A stretch of 64,000 nucleotides of DNA from Streptomyces sp. NBC_00289 (GCF_041435115.1 NZ_CP108046.1:6262001-6326000); one strand, 5' to 3'; shown: positions 17,679 to 27,246, counted from the first letter of the stretch. Numbers and translations are program-made. Notes: a model not told the origin generated them from the sequence alone.

Positions 17679-18461
17679 ATGAGCTTTTCCAGCGAGAACA
17701 CCGCCTCCCATCACCTCCACCTAATCTTGTCGAGGGTTCGCGAGTCATCAGCGAGCCACTACGCGAACGGTTGGGTCCAGGTTCTTGAAGCCGAATGGGG
17801 ATCCGTCGATTTTGTTAGACGTCACTCGGAGGTGGTGAATCTCCTCCTCAGTACAATCGAGCAATTGAATGCACTACCTGGGCGCTCACGGGAGAGGGCT
17901 CTGAGGTACGTTCCGCATTGGTGGACCGCAATTGTGCAGCCGCAGGCTAATTGGACGGACCCTGGTCGCGCAGCTGGCGCTATTATCACGCAAGATATTT
18001 TGGATCACCTTGAGGCGGCAGCCGATCTCATCTCGGGAAGCCTCGCGGGGTCGACTGCGGCGCCCCGTAGCAGCGAGCTTCAAAGTGTGTCGGACCAGTG
18101 TCGCGAGTGGATTGAATTGCTGCGAGACATGGAGGATGCCGAACTTGGTGGTCCGATTAAAGAACGGATCATCTCTCAGATTGAGCATCTGATTTGGCTG
18201 ATCGAAAACGTCGAACTGTTCGGTGGAGCTAGAGTTGCGGATGAAGCGAGCAGGGTCATGGGCTCGCTAGTTCAAGCAACAGCCACCATGGATGCGAATC
18301 CGGCTCACGCTAGCCGTTGGCAGAAGGGGTGGTACGCGTTCGTCGCGGTCTGCCTGGCTTTTAACTTCGGGGCTCCCGTACTTCAAGAATCCATTCAGGC
18401 TGGCAGCGGGATCGTCAAGGAGATCGCAGGCGTGGTCGACCAGATCCAGGGTGCGGAGTAG
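17679..18461 (+). CDS. Unknown protein with C-terminal membrane helix
   Basis: 260 aa, no family recognised. The first 210 residues are helical and soluble-looking; a hydrophobic helix (GWYAFVAVCLAFNFGAPVL) lies near residue 225, followed by a short amphipathic tail. Base composition is much less GC-rich than the genome norm and codon choice is relaxed, a sign of recent transfer. It sits between the remnant of a GmrSD gene and a PLD-helicase gene. By position it is a candidate component or effector of a defence locus, for example a membrane-acting protein, but that is inference only. Confidence 0.7.
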   Translation: MSFSSENTASHHLHLILSRVRESSASHYANGWVQVLEAEWGSVDFVRRHSEVVNLLLSTIEQLNALPGRSRERALRYVPHWWTAIVQPQANWTDPGRAAGAIITQDILDHLEAAADLISGSLAGSTAAPRSSELQSVSDQCREWIELLRDMEDAELGGPIKERIISQIEHLIWLIENVELFGGARVADEASRVMGSLVQATATMDANPAHASRWQKGWYAFVAVCLAFNFGAPVLQESIQAGSGIVKEIAGVVDQIQGAE

Positions 18462-18511
18462 CCGCTGCCAGGTCGGCGCAGGGGCGGTGCCCTGGAGCGT
18501 TCGCCTCGAGA

Positions 18512-21500
18512 TCACCCCGCAGCGATAGCCGCGTATGTCCATACATCGGCCGGAAGCTCGTGCCGCAATCGCCACGTGATCGCCATCGGTTTGCTACCCG
18601 TGTGCCCCTCGTAGGTCGCAGGTCCAAGGAGCATCCACGGCTGGGACTTGCCGATGTCGGTGCTCTTGTAGCGACGCATGAACAGGAGGACCTGGCTGCC
18701 CTGTTGCTTGTGATCCTGGTAGCGCAGACCCGTCGGCGAGTTGCTGGCGGTCGCGTTCTGCGATTCCCAGTGGAAGAGCGTCGGGCTCAGGGCGTAGTCC
18801 TTGTAGCGGATGGTGGGGGAGAAGTCCTTCTCGTTCTTTTCCAAGGTGACCAGGAGGGCATCGGTTTTGATCTCCTCGACCCACTGGACGCCCTGAGCGA
18901 AGGACCGAGGCATCTGACCGCCCAAGCGCGCCACCCCGAGAGCGGCCAGAATCTCGGAACGGTTGTACGAACTGTGGACCATCAAAGGGATATAGCCGTG
19001 GGTCCCCGTCAGGGGGATGGGGAAGTGGTCGGCGCGCTCCATGACGTGCGAGAGCACCTGCCGCAGCTCGTCACGGAGCGCCACTTGATCGCGTAGTGAT
19101 GCAAGGCCCTGCTGGTAGCCCGTGAACCCGCCCGCGTTGTCCCACAGGTTGAAGAAGAGCATGCGTGCGTACGTCTGGTCGGTTGGACTCAGAGCCTCGT
19201 AGGGCGGAGCGTCGTCGGCGAGGAGGCGGAGGTACGCATCGGCTCGGGCTGGGTCGTCTACGTGGAGGAAAGCATGGACGCGCTTGAGGAGGCTGGCCTC
19301 TTCCGGTGGCGCCATGTCCTTCAGGGCCCCTGCCCTCCGGAGCACGGTCGTCCACGAGTTGTCGCTCTTGTAGAGCTCCTTGATCTCACGCTGACTCTCA
19401 CGGAGGTAGTCAGCGAGACGCGGCGTGCTGTAGGCCTTGACCTCGCTGACCAACGTCTTGATGGTGGCGCCCAGTTGGGTGCGAATGTTGTCGAGTACGA
19501 GGTCCTTTGACTTGCCTTCCAAAATGATCTGACACCCGGAGGGAAGCTGCGGGAAATCATGCTCGATGTGTTCGACGAGCCGGTTTCTTGAGAGATTCGT
19601 CAGCGCCCGGAACTGCTCCTCGAACCGGAACTCCGCTCTGTGCTGGCCGATGAAGTCAAGGACGGTGAGCACCGGCTTCGTCTCCGTGCGGCGAAGGCCT
19701 CGGCCCAACTGCTGTAGAAAGACGGTAGCGCTGTTAGTGGGGCGCAGGAGCAGTAGCGTATCGACGTCGGGAATGTCGAGGCCCTCATTGAACAGGTCTA
19801 CGGAGAAGATCACTTGGAGCTTCCCATTGCCCAGGTCAGCGAGTGCTTGAGCGCGCACCCCAACCGGCGAGTCACTGTCCAGCGCCAAGGCACCAAATCC
19901 AGCCTCACGGAAGAAGCCGGCCATGAAGTGAGCGTGGGCCTTGGTCACACAGAAGCCCAGAGCCCGCATGGCTCCAGGGTTGGAGATCTTGTCTCGAATC
20001 TGCTTGACGACGATTCGGGCGCGGGCATGGTCGCCCGTGTAGAGGTTGCCGAGTTCGCTGTCGGTGTAGGTGCCCCTGCTCCACCCAAGGTTCGTCAGAT
20101 CCGTGCCGTCTGGGAGCCCGAAGTAGTGGAAAGGACACAGCAGGTCGTTCTCGAGTGCCTCCCAGAGCCGCAGCTCCGCCGCGATGCGACCGTCGAAGAA
20201 CTCGTCCTGCACATTGAGGCCGTCCATCCGCTCAGGAGTGGCCGTAAGCCCCAGAAGCTGCTTCGGATCGAAGTGGTCGATGACCCGCCGATAGGTCGCC
20301 GCGGTGGCGTGATGAAACTCGTCGATGACGATGATGTCGAAGTGGTCGGGGGCTAGTTGCTCCAGTCGCCGTACGTTGAGCGACTGGACGCTGGCGAACA
20401 CGTGATTCCAAGCCTGCGGCTCCTGGCCGCCGTGAAGAAGTTCCCCGAAGGAGGCGTCATCGAGGACCTCCTGGTACATGCGCAGGGACTGCTTGAGGAT
20501 CTCCTTGCGGTGGGCCACGAACAGCAACCGGGGGTGCCCGCTACCCGGCTTCCTGGACAGGTGTCGGTAGTCCAGGGCCGCCATCACGGTCTTGCCGGTA
20601 CCGGTGGCCGCGACAAGGAGGTTGTGGTTTCGCCCGCGGATCTCTCGCTCGACACGAAGGCGATCGAGCATGTCCTGTTGGTGCGGGAACGCACGTACTT
20701 CAAGGCCCGAAAGATTGATTCGCAGGTCAGTTGCGGAGGTGCTGCCGCCTGCCTGAGCCAGGGCTTGATCGAGACGTTCGCCGTGGTTGTCGGGGTCGTA
20801 CGACTCGAAGGCGGTGTCGTTCCAGTACGCGTCGAAGGTTGCCTCGAACTTGTTGAGCACCGCGGGAGTGGCGATCGATGACAGCCGTACGTTCCACTCC
20901 AGTCCGTCGAGTAGCGCGGCCTTCGACAGGTTGGAGCTGCCGACATACGCGGTGTCGTAGCCGCTCTTCCGACGGAACAGCCATGCCTTCGCATGCAGCC
21001 GCGTAGACCGCAGCTCGTAGTTGACCTTGACCTCGGCGCCGAAGTCGCGGACGAGACGATCGAGGGCATGGCGATCAGTAGCGCCGATGTACGTCGTCGT
21101 GATGACACGGATCGGTACGCCGCGTTTCTTGGCGGCGCGTAGGGAGTCCTCCAGGACCCGAATGCCATACCACTTCACGAAGGCGCAGAGCAGGTCGATG
21201 CGGTCTGCGGTGGCCAGTTCGGCACGCAACTCCGCACCCAGACTCGGGTCTTCGGGAGCGTTCGTGATCAGCGAGGTCTCGGAGAGAGGTGTGAGGGGCC
21301 GCACCGCATAGACACCCGGGGCCTCCTGCTCAGCGAGCGCCAGGAGCTGTCGTGGGCCGTCTATGACGGCGCTCGCCGCCTCGGCGTCGTCCTCATCAGG
21401 CGTGGCGGCAGCAAGGGATTGCAGAATGCGGTTGGCGACTGCGACCTGCTTGTCCTGGGGCAACTGACTCAGTCGGCGTCCCACGACCTGACCAATGTGC

Positions 21501-21658
21501 CGAGCCAGCACATGCGGGGTGGACTCGGCGCTGACCTCGGCATCGATCGCCTTCCAGCCCGCGGCTTCGAGCTGCTCGAGCTCCTCGTGCACGCCGTGGG
21601 TGATGAGCTTCTCGTAGATACCCGCGGCAGGCTGCCTCGGATCCCCCCGCTCTGCCAC
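18512..21658 (-). CDS. PLD-nuclease / SF2 helicase / DUF3427 protein
   Basis: About 1050 aa. Residues 140-320 form a phospholipase-D-like nuclease domain with one HxK motif (RLHAKAWLF) and GSSNLS. Residues 350-700 are an SF2 helicase: Walker A AATGTGKTVMA, motif II VIDEFHHA, motif III GLTATPERMD, motif VI QQLGRGLRR. The last 330 residues match DUF3427 (LPLTGTHGYIPLMVHSSY-like region and HWESQNATASNSPTG). This arrangement is known in mobile and defence-associated helicases. I chose GTG 21658, spaced 5 bp from an AGGGGG box; GTG 21676 is possible. It is convergent with the unknown gene at 17679. A DNA-degrading anti-phage role is plausible. Confidence 0.88.
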   Translation of the reverse strand: MAERGDPRQPAAGIYEKLITHGVHEELEQLEAAGWKAIDAEVSAESTPHVLARHIGQVVGRRLSQLPQDKQVAVANRILQSLAAATPDEDDAEAASAVIDGPRQLLALAEQEAPGVYAVRPLTPLSETSLITNAPEDPSLGAELRAELATADRIDLLCAFVKWYGIRVLEDSLRAAKKRGVPIRVITTTYIGATDRHALDRLVRDFGAEVKVNYELRSTRLHAKAWLFRRKSGYDTAYVGSSNLSKAALLDGLEWNVRLSSIATPAVLNKFEATFDAYWNDTAFESYDPDNHGERLDQALAQAGGSTSATDLRINLSGLEVRAFPHQQDMLDRLRVEREIRGRNHNLLVAATGTGKTVMAALDYRHLSRKPGSGHPRLLFVAHRKEILKQSLRMYQEVLDDASFGELLHGGQEPQAWNHVFASVQSLNVRRLEQLAPDHFDIIVIDEFHHATAATYRRVIDHFDPKQLLGLTATPERMDGLNVQDEFFDGRIAAELRLWEALENDLLCPFHYFGLPDGTDLTNLGWSRGTYTDSELGNLYTGDHARARIVVKQIRDKISNPGAMRALGFCVTKAHAHFMAGFFREAGFGALALDSDSPVGVRAQALADLGNGKLQVIFSVDLFNEGLDIPDVDTLLLLRPTNSATVFLQQLGRGLRRTETKPVLTVLDFIGQHRAEFRFEEQFRALTNLSRNRLVEHIEHDFPQLPSGCQIILEGKSKDLVLDNIRTQLGATIKTLVSEVKAYSTPRLADYLRESQREIKELYKSDNSWTTVLRRAGALKDMAPPEEASLLKRVHAFLHVDDPARADAYLRLLADDAPPYEALSPTDQTYARMLFFNLWDNAGGFTGYQQGLASLRDQVALRDELRQVLSHVMERADHFPIPLTGTHGYIPLMVHSSYNRSEILAALGVARLGGQMPRSFAQGVQWVEEIKTDALLVTLEKNEKDFSPTIRYKDYALSPTLFHWESQNATASNSPTGLRYQDHKQQGSQVLLFMRRYKSTDIGKSQPWMLLGPATYEGHTGSKPMAITWRLRHELPADVWTYAAIAAG

Positions 21659-21920
21659 GACTGCCCCCTTGATCACCTGTGTCGAGATGACTCAGTTCTA
21701 ACAGCGGCCACTGACAAAGCGAGGCGTTCTTGTGAAACCTGGTCGTGGTCGGAGGTTGGTTACCCTCGTGATCGGCCGACACCCTCAGCCCTAACCCCAA
21801 CCGTAGGGCGCACGAACTCTCGTCGCGGGGTCCGCAGACGAAGAGGAGGGCGAACGGCAGCCGAGGTTGGAGCCTATCCGCCCCCTCGTGTGCCATTTCG
21901 GAGCCAGGCGCGGCTACGCC
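21659..21920. other. Intergenic stretch without a gene
   Basis: No credible gene is seen. It contains the presumed promoter of the PLD-helicase gene at its left end, where the sequence is less GC-rich, and a C-rich run (21927-21960 nearby) where the SEC-C gene ends. Confidence 0.6.
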
Positions 21921-22931
21921 TCAGCCCCCATGACACCCCCCATACCCCCGCCCCGACCCACACCAGCAAACCGCCCCCCGCTGCGGCGGCCACACAACCG
22001 CGCGCCCCCGCGCCGCCAGTGTCGTCGCGTACTGGGGAAGGAGGGAGACGTCGCCGGGGGAGGTTCCCTCTGAGGCTGCGAAGGCTTCGTAGGAGGGGAC
22101 CGTGCCGGTGACGATGCCGAGGTTGGGGGTGCCGGAGGTGGCCAGTTCGCGGAGGGAGCGTTCTATCGTCGTGAGGTGTTCCTCATGGGAGGGGTACTCC
22201 GTGGCCAGGGACGGATAGGCGGTCAGCAGTTCCGCCAGCTCCTCCTTCGGCCAGTGCAGGACCGCCACCGGGAAGGGGCGGGAGAGGGCCTCGCGGTAGG
22301 TGCCCAGCTCCGCGCGCAGGCGGGAGATCTCCGCCTCCAGTTCCGCCGGGTTGTCCGAGCCCAGGGACCAGACGCGCTTGGGGTCGTGGAGTTCGTCCAG
22401 GGACACGGGGGAGGAGTGCAGGGTGTCGGCCAGTACGTCCCAGTCGTCGTGGCCGACGCCCAGCATCCGCCGTACCCGATGGCGGCCGAACAGCAGCGGA
22501 TGCGTCGCGTACGGGGGTTCCGAGGGGTCCGCAAGCAGCAGCCGTACGGCCTCCGTGAACGTCTGTTGCGCCGCCTCGAGCTCGTCGTGCGACTCCAGGG
22601 ACTCCGCCACGATCACCCAGGGTGCCGGGTCCCGGGGGGACGCCGCCCGGACGCCCTCGATGATCGCCCTGGCCTCGGCCTCGTGGCCGTACTCCCAGAG
22701 GTTCGAGGCCTTGAGGGCCCGTACCAGATGAGGGTTCTCCAGGCCGTCCGGCGAGGACAGCAGGCGGTCGTAGAGCGCGGTCGCGGCGGGGCGGTCGCCG
22801 GCCAGTTCCAGGTGGGCCGCGGCCTGCAGCAGCAGGGCTTCCGCGTCCTCGGGATACAGGCCGGCGGTCCGCTCCAGGCGTGCCGCTTCGGCGGTGTGGT
22901 CGACGTTCTCGGCAGGCGTGTCGGGGCGCAT
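21921..22931 (-). CDS. SEC-C motif protein with TPR-like repeats
   Basis: 336 aa from ATG 22931. The first 150 residues are TPR-like helices (LYPEDAEALLLQAAAHLELAG, RAIIEGVRAASPRDPAPWVI). The C-terminus is a SEC-C zinc motif, VCWCGSGRGYGGCHG, with the C-x-C-x8-C-H spacing seen at the end of SecA and in many small proteins. It is likely a cytoplasmic zinc-binding adaptor; partner unknown. Longer frames that join it to the upstream GH30 region are artefacts. Confidence 0.85.
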   Translation of the reverse strand: MRPDTPAENVDHTAEAARLERTAGLYPEDAEALLLQAAAHLELAGDRPAATALYDRLLSSPDGLENPHLVRALKASNLWEYGHEAEARAIIEGVRAASPRDPAPWVIVAESLESHDELEAAQQTFTEAVRLLLADPSEPPYATHPLLFGRHRVRRMLGVGHDDWDVLADTLHSSPVSLDELHDPKRVWSLGSDNPAELEAEISRLRAELGTYREALSRPFPVAVLHWPKEELAELLTAYPSLATEYPSHEEHLTTIERSLRELATSGTPNLGIVTGTVPSYEAFAASEGTSPGDVSLLPQYATTLAARGRAVVWPPQRGAVCWCGSGRGYGGCHGG

Positions 22932-23005
22932 GGGTGACACCGTACTGCCGACCAATGACAAAGAAGAGGTATGCGCAGGCCAGGGCCTGGTGAACAACTT
23001 CTCAA

Positions 23006-24481
23006 TCAGATCGTCACGCCGTCGATCTGTAGTGTCTGCACCGCCTTCGCCGCGAACGGCACCGCCACCGTCTTTCCGCTGAGGGTGGTGTTGGAGTACG
23101 ACTTGTACAGGTCCCCGCCGCCCGTCGTGAGGGTGTTCCAGCGGGGGACGACGCCGCCCGAGCCGCCCGTGACCGTGGTGAACCGGGAGAGGTCGAAGGT
23201 CAGGGTCTGGGCCGAGGTGGACGTGTTCGCGGCCACGATCACCAGGCGCTTGGCGCTCGCGTCGTAGCCGGCCACCGCGTAGCTGACGCCCGTGTCGAGG
23301 ATCTTCATGCCGGGGCGGATGTGGCGGCTGAACTGGGCCATCACGTAGTACTTCGTCGTCACGGCGCCCGCCGCCAGCGTGTTCGCGTCGTACGCGATCA
23401 TCGCCCAGTTCGTCGACGGGTCCATGACCTGCCAGTACACCCAGGCCGTCGGGTGCAGCCAGCGGAAGTCGTAGAGCAGGTTGCTCGCCATCGTCATGCC
23501 GGTGCCGTCGTTGTCGCCGGTCTCCGAGTTCCACAGGGCCTTGCCGGAGGTCGTCACCACGTCGGTGTAGAGCAGGTCGCGGCGGCCGCCCGAGCCCTGG
23601 TAGCCGTGGACGTTGACCCGGTTCACGTACCCCTTCGTCGTCGAGCTGAAGGAGTTCCACGTCGTGCGCGCCAGGTCGTAGCTCGTCTCGTCCGACGCCG
23701 AGATCTTCGTGCCCGTCAGGCCGCGCTTGTCCAACTCGCTGCGCATGTAGGGGAGTACGGCCGACTGGACCGTCGCGTCCATGTGGCAGCCCTCCTGCGT
23801 GCCCGTCGCCGTCCACCAGCTGGAGCTGGGCTCGTTGAACGGGTCGACCGTCGCGAAGTTCACGCCCCAGTTGTTCTTGGCGTAGAGGGCGACGGCCGCC
23901 AGGTGGGAGGCGTGCTGGCGGTAGTTCCAGGACTGGCAGTTGTTGCCGCCGTCCGAGGCGCCCGACGGGTTGTGGTTCAGACACATCCACCACATCGGGG
24001 AGTTCGCGAACAGTTCGGTCGTGGCGCCCCGCGACGTCGCCTTCACCAGCATCGCCCGCTGCGCCGCGTCCGCCGACCAGTCCCAGGCCGAGGAGGCCGG
24101 GTCCTCGTTGTTCCAGTCCTGCCAGTAGCCCTCGATCTGCTTGAAGGCCGGGATGTTGGGCGAGGCGGTCATCGTGGTGCCGCCGACGCTGTTGGTGCTG
24201 CACGCGCCCAGGTTGTAGCGGGCGATGTTGAGGCCGAGGCCGGGGAGCGTCGTGCCGTTGTACGTCACCGACTTGGTGGTGAAGAAGATGTCGGCGAAGT
24301 CGTCCCGGGCGCCGAACACGTTGGCCCACCAGGCCAGCGAGGTGCCCCAGCCCTCCCAGGTGCCGTACGACGTTCCGGGGGTGACGGCGATGGTGGCGTC
24401 CGCGTGTGCGGTGCCCGTCGCCAGTGCGCTGCCCAGGACCGTTCCACCTGCCGCGGCCAGCAGGGTTCTGCGTCGGATCAT
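23006..24481 (-). CDS. Secreted GH30-family glycoside hydrolase
   Basis: 491 aa. A Tat-type signal (RRRTLLAAAGGTVLGSALA) is followed by a GH30 TIM barrel: YGTWEGWGTSLAWWANVF at the start, the acid/base Glu in VDPFNEPSSSWW, and the nucleophile Glu in LWNSETGDNDG. A beta-sandwich closes the protein from about residue 400. The WGTSLAWWA form and QEGCHMD segment resemble Streptomyces endo-beta-1,6-galactanases of GH30, which attack arabinogalactan side chains; that substrate is a family-level inference. The gene stands alone, with a possible operator well upstream. Confidence 0.88.
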   Translation of the reverse strand: MIRRRTLLAAAGGTVLGSALATGTAHADATIAVTPGTSYGTWEGWGTSLAWWANVFGARDDFADIFFTTKSVTYNGTTLPGLGLNIARYNLGACSTNSVGGTTMTASPNIPAFKQIEGYWQDWNNEDPASSAWDWSADAAQRAMLVKATSRGATTELFANSPMWWMCLNHNPSGASDGGNNCQSWNYRQHASHLAAVALYAKNNWGVNFATVDPFNEPSSSWWTATGTQEGCHMDATVQSAVLPYMRSELDKRGLTGTKISASDETSYDLARTTWNSFSSTTKGYVNRVNVHGYQGSGGRRDLLYTDVVTTSGKALWNSETGDNDGTGMTMASNLLYDFRWLHPTAWVYWQVMDPSTNWAMIAYDANTLAAGAVTTKYYVMAQFSRHIRPGMKILDTGVSYAVAGYDASAKRLVIVAANTSTSAQTLTFDLSRFTTVTGGSGGVVPRWNTLTTGGGDLYKSYSNTTLSGKTVAVPFAAKAVQTLQIDGVTI

Positions 24482-24803
24482 GACGTCTCCGCTTCGCTCA
24501 ACGAGCTCTCCGTGAGCTCCTGACGAGCTCTCGACGCGTTCGACGGCCGGTCCCTGAACCGGCGTCGAGCCTGCGTCGTGGCTGTCCCGTTCATGCCATC
24601 AGGAAGCATCGGGGCGCCGCGGTGAGGTTGTCGAGGGTTCCGACAGCCCTTTCTAAAACCTATGGAGAAAGGGTTCGGTATGTCGGACGGAGGAGGAGGC
24701 GCGCGCCCCGTCGCGCGCGCTGGGTGGGCGCGGCGGTCGCGGGTCTGGTGACTTCACGTCCCTCGCCTTATCGTGCGGGCGGCTCTGGGAAGGAGGCGTC
24801 CGC
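24482..24803. other. 322-bp intergenic region upstream of GH30 and sortase
   Basis: No gene is seen. It contains the divergent promoters of the GH30 and sortase genes, a CGACGCCGGTTCAGGGACCG-type GC repeat near 24540-24565, and a single AT-rich patch at 24647-24673 described separately. Confidence 0.6.
24647..24673. promoter_or_regulatory. Inverted repeat CCCTTTCT-N11-AGAAAGGG
   Basis: Perfect 8-bp arms around an AT-rich 11-bp centre, 166 bp upstream of the GH30 start and 131 bp upstream of the sortase start. It is the only AT-rich island in the gap and looks like a dimer binding site, possibly sugar-responsive. The regulator is not identified. Confidence 0.5.
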
Positions 24804-25571
24804 GTGCGGCTTCACGTCCTGCACCACGGCATCCGGCGGCGCCGCGCACGCCGGCGACGCGTCCTGTGGACCGGCGGGGAACTCCTGGTCACCGTCGGGG
24901 TCGTGCTCCTGCTCCTCGTCGTCCACCAACTGTGGTGGACCAACCGGGAGGCCAGGGAGGGCGCCGAGCGGAAAGTGGAGGCGCTGGAGCGGGAGTGGGG
25001 CCCCGGCCCGGCAGAACCGGGGGGCGGTGCCGGCGGGTCCGCCCCGTCGCCGCGGGACACGCGGGCCGGCAGCGGCCGTACGCCCGCGGCCGCCACCGGC
25101 CCGGCCTCCCCGCCCCGCTGGTCCCAGGCCTACGCCATCCTCACCATCCCCCGCCTGGGGCTCCGCGTCCCGATCGCCGAGGGCATCGGCAAGCAGTCCG
25201 TCCTCAACAAGGGGTACGTCGGCCACTACCCCGGCACCCAACAGCCGGGCCGCGCCGGGAACTTCGCGCTCGCCGGGCACCGGAACACCCACGGCGAGCC
25301 CTTTCGGTACCTCAACCGGCTGACGGCCGGGGACACCGTCCGGGTCGAGACCGAGAGCGCGACCTACACGTACGCCGTCGACCGGACCCTGCCGCAGACC
25401 TCGGCCCGTGACTCGGGCGTCCTTCGCCCCGTACCCCGCTCCACCGTCAGACCCGCCTACGGCTACCGCGAACCCGGCTACTACGTGACCCTCACCACCT
25501 GCACTCCGGAGTACACCTCCCGCTACCGGCTGGTGGTCTGGGGGAAGCTCGTCTCCATGCGGCCGCGATAG
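24804..25571 (+). CDS. srtE: Class E sortase
   Basis: 255 aa from GTG 24804. A basic N-terminus (RRRRARRRR) precedes one transmembrane helix (ELLVTVGVVLLLLVVHQL), then an Ala/Gly/Pro linker and the sortase fold from about residue 105 (AYAILTIPRLGLRVPI). The catalytic His is in LAGHRNTHGEPF, the Cys in TLTTCTPEYTSRYRLVVW, with the Arg following. LTTCTP is typical of class E, which in Streptomyces joins LAxTG proteins to peptidoglycan. Two candidate substrates lie in this window, ending LAATG (7311-8837) and LARTG (33425-34306). Confidence 0.92.
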   Translation: MRLHVLHHGIRRRRARRRRVLWTGGELLVTVGVVLLLLVVHQLWWTNREAREGAERKVEALEREWGPGPAEPGGGAGGSAPSPRDTRAGSGRTPAAATGPASPPRWSQAYAILTIPRLGLRVPIAEGIGKQSVLNKGYVGHYPGTQQPGRAGNFALAGHRNTHGEPFRYLNRLTAGDTVRVETESATYTYAVDRTLPQTSARDSGVLRPVPRSTVRPAYGYREPGYYVTLTTCTPEYTSRYRLVVWGKLVSMRPR

Positions 25572-25776
25572 TCGTACGGTCATCGGCCGCGACCGTCGTA
25601 CGGGCACAGCGACCGCGACTGTAGTACGGGCACAGCGACCGTGACAGTCGTACGGTCACGGCGACCGTGACAGTCGTACGGTTTCGGGGCGGGAGCTGTC
25701 GGCCGCGCGCTCGGGCGCTGGGCAGGAGCTGTCGGCCGCGCGCTCGGTCACTGGGCGGGAGCCGTGGGCCGCGCGC
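25572..25776. repeat. Two kinds of short tandem repeat
   Basis: The gap between the sortase and MFS genes is nearly all repeats. The left part (25572-25690) repeats a unit near 27 bp built on GACCGTGACAGTCGTACGG. The right part (25690-25776) repeats a unit near 29 bp built on GGCGGGAGCTGTCGGCCGCG. No gene is supported here. Confidence 0.85.
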
Positions 25777-27213
25777 TCAGGACCGCTCCCGCACCGCCAC
25801 GACCCCCACCGCTCCCAGCAGCGCCAGGCCCGCCGAGACGACCATCGCCAGGTCCGCGCCCTGGGCGAGGCCGTCGTCGGTCGAGGTGGTGATGGCGATC
25901 GTCAGGGCCACGCCGACCGCCGAGCCGATGTAGCGGAGCGTCTGCTGGGCGCCCGAGCCCATCGCGGCACGGTCCGCCGGCACCGACTCCACCGAGAGCA
26001 GCGGGAGTGCCGCGTTGAGCAGGCCGCTGCCCACGCCGCTCACGATCAGGCCGGGGAGCAGCCGCGGCCAGGAGCCCGCGTCGAGCGCGCCGAGCATGGT
26101 CAGGACGCCGGCCGCGTGCAGGACGAAACCGAGGGCCAGTTGGCGCCGGGGCGGGATGCGGCCCGCGAGGCGCTTGGCCTGGAGGGCGACCGCGAAGGAC
26201 AGTCCCGACCAGAGCAGGATCAGCCACGCCGTGTTCATCGCGGACAGGCCGATCGTCTGCTGGATCAGCGCGGACATGAAGCTGAAGAGGCCGATCACCG
26301 ACAGCCCCGTGAAGAGGCCGCCCGCGGACGAGGCCAGGAAGCGGGGGCGGCGGAGCAGGGCCAGGTCGATCATCGGGGTCGCCACCCGGCGCTCCACCCA
26401 CACGAACGCGCCCACCAGCACGAGGGACGCCAGCAGCAACAGCCCCACCGGCGCCCGCAGCCAGCCGTCCCGGCCCAGCGTCACGGCCGCGACCAGCGCG
26501 GTCAGCGCGAGTCCGAAGGCGAGGGCGCCGGCCACGTCGGGGCGTCCGCCCCTCGGTGCCCGCGACTCGGTCAGCGTTCGCAGACTCAGGGCCGCCACGA
26601 TCAGCGCGGCCGCGCCCAGCACGCCGTATGCCACGCGCCAGTCGGGCAGTGAGCCCGCCACGACCGGGCCGACCGCGATGCCGCCGCTCACGAACGCGCC
26701 CCACACGCCCGTCGCGTGCAGCCGGCCGCGCGGGGTCGGGAACGCGTGGACGATCAGGCCGAGGCTGCTGGCGAGGATCGCCGCGCTCGCCGCGCCCTGG
26801 GCGATACGGGCCAGCGTGAACGTCCAGGTCGAGGAGGTGAGCGCGCCCAGCGCCGTGGTGATGCCGAGGGCGAGCGTGCCGGACAGGAAGATCCGGCGGC
26901 GGCCGTAGTCGTCGGCGAGGCTGCCGGCGACGAGGAGGAGGGCGGCGAGGCCGAGCGGGGTGCCGTTCAGGAGCCAGGCCTGCGCGGAGAGCGGGGTGTG
27001 CAGGGCGGCGGCGGTGTCGGGGAGCGTGACGATCGGCGCGGTGTACGTCATCAGCGTCACGGCGGTCGCCGCGCTGGTCAGGGCCAGGGTGGCGCGAGGG
27101 TGCGCCGCCGGGTCCTGGGCGCGTGCCGGAGCGGGGGCCGTTGTGACGGCGGCCGAGGTGGGCGCGGTGCCTGTCGTTGCCGCGGTGGTGGCTGCGGAGT
27201 CGAGCCGGGTCAT
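25777..27213 (-). CDS. MFS drug-efflux-type transporter
   Basis: 478 aa. An Ala/Thr-rich N-terminus of 40 residues precedes about 12-14 transmembrane helices. Motif A is GSLADDYGRRRIFLSG, motif B region is RIAQGAASAAILASSLGLI and motif C-like GVWGAFVSGGIAVGPVVAG, as in DHA-type antiporters that expel drugs. It is divergent from an HxlR regulator with duplicated operators between them, which suggests the regulator represses this pump until an inducer is present. Confidence 0.9.
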   Translation of the reverse strand: MTRLDSAATTAATTGTAPTSAAVTTAPAPARAQDPAAHPRATLALTSAATAVTLMTYTAPIVTLPDTAAALHTPLSAQAWLLNGTPLGLAALLLVAGSLADDYGRRRIFLSGTLALGITTALGALTSSTWTFTLARIAQGAASAAILASSLGLIVHAFPTPRGRLHATGVWGAFVSGGIAVGPVVAGSLPDWRVAYGVLGAAALIVAALSLRTLTESRAPRGGRPDVAGALAFGLALTALVAAVTLGRDGWLRAPVGLLLLASLVLVGAFVWVERRVATPMIDLALLRRPRFLASSAGGLFTGLSVIGLFSFMSALIQQTIGLSAMNTAWLILLWSGLSFAVALQAKRLAGRIPPRRQLALGFVLHAAGVLTMLGALDAGSWPRLLPGLIVSGVGSGLLNAALPLLSVESVPADRAAMGSGAQQTLRYIGSAVGVALTIAITTSTDDGLAQGADLAMVVSAGLALLGAVGVVAVRERS

Positions 27214-27246
27214 GGTCTGGCCTTCCGGGGGACCTACGGCGCTCTA

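Noticed and set aside
21921..24329. 802-aa fusion of a GH30-region frame with the SEC-C protein
   Set aside because: The N-terminal part is the GH30 gene in the wrong frame; the SEC-C protein starts at ATG 22931 with good codon use.
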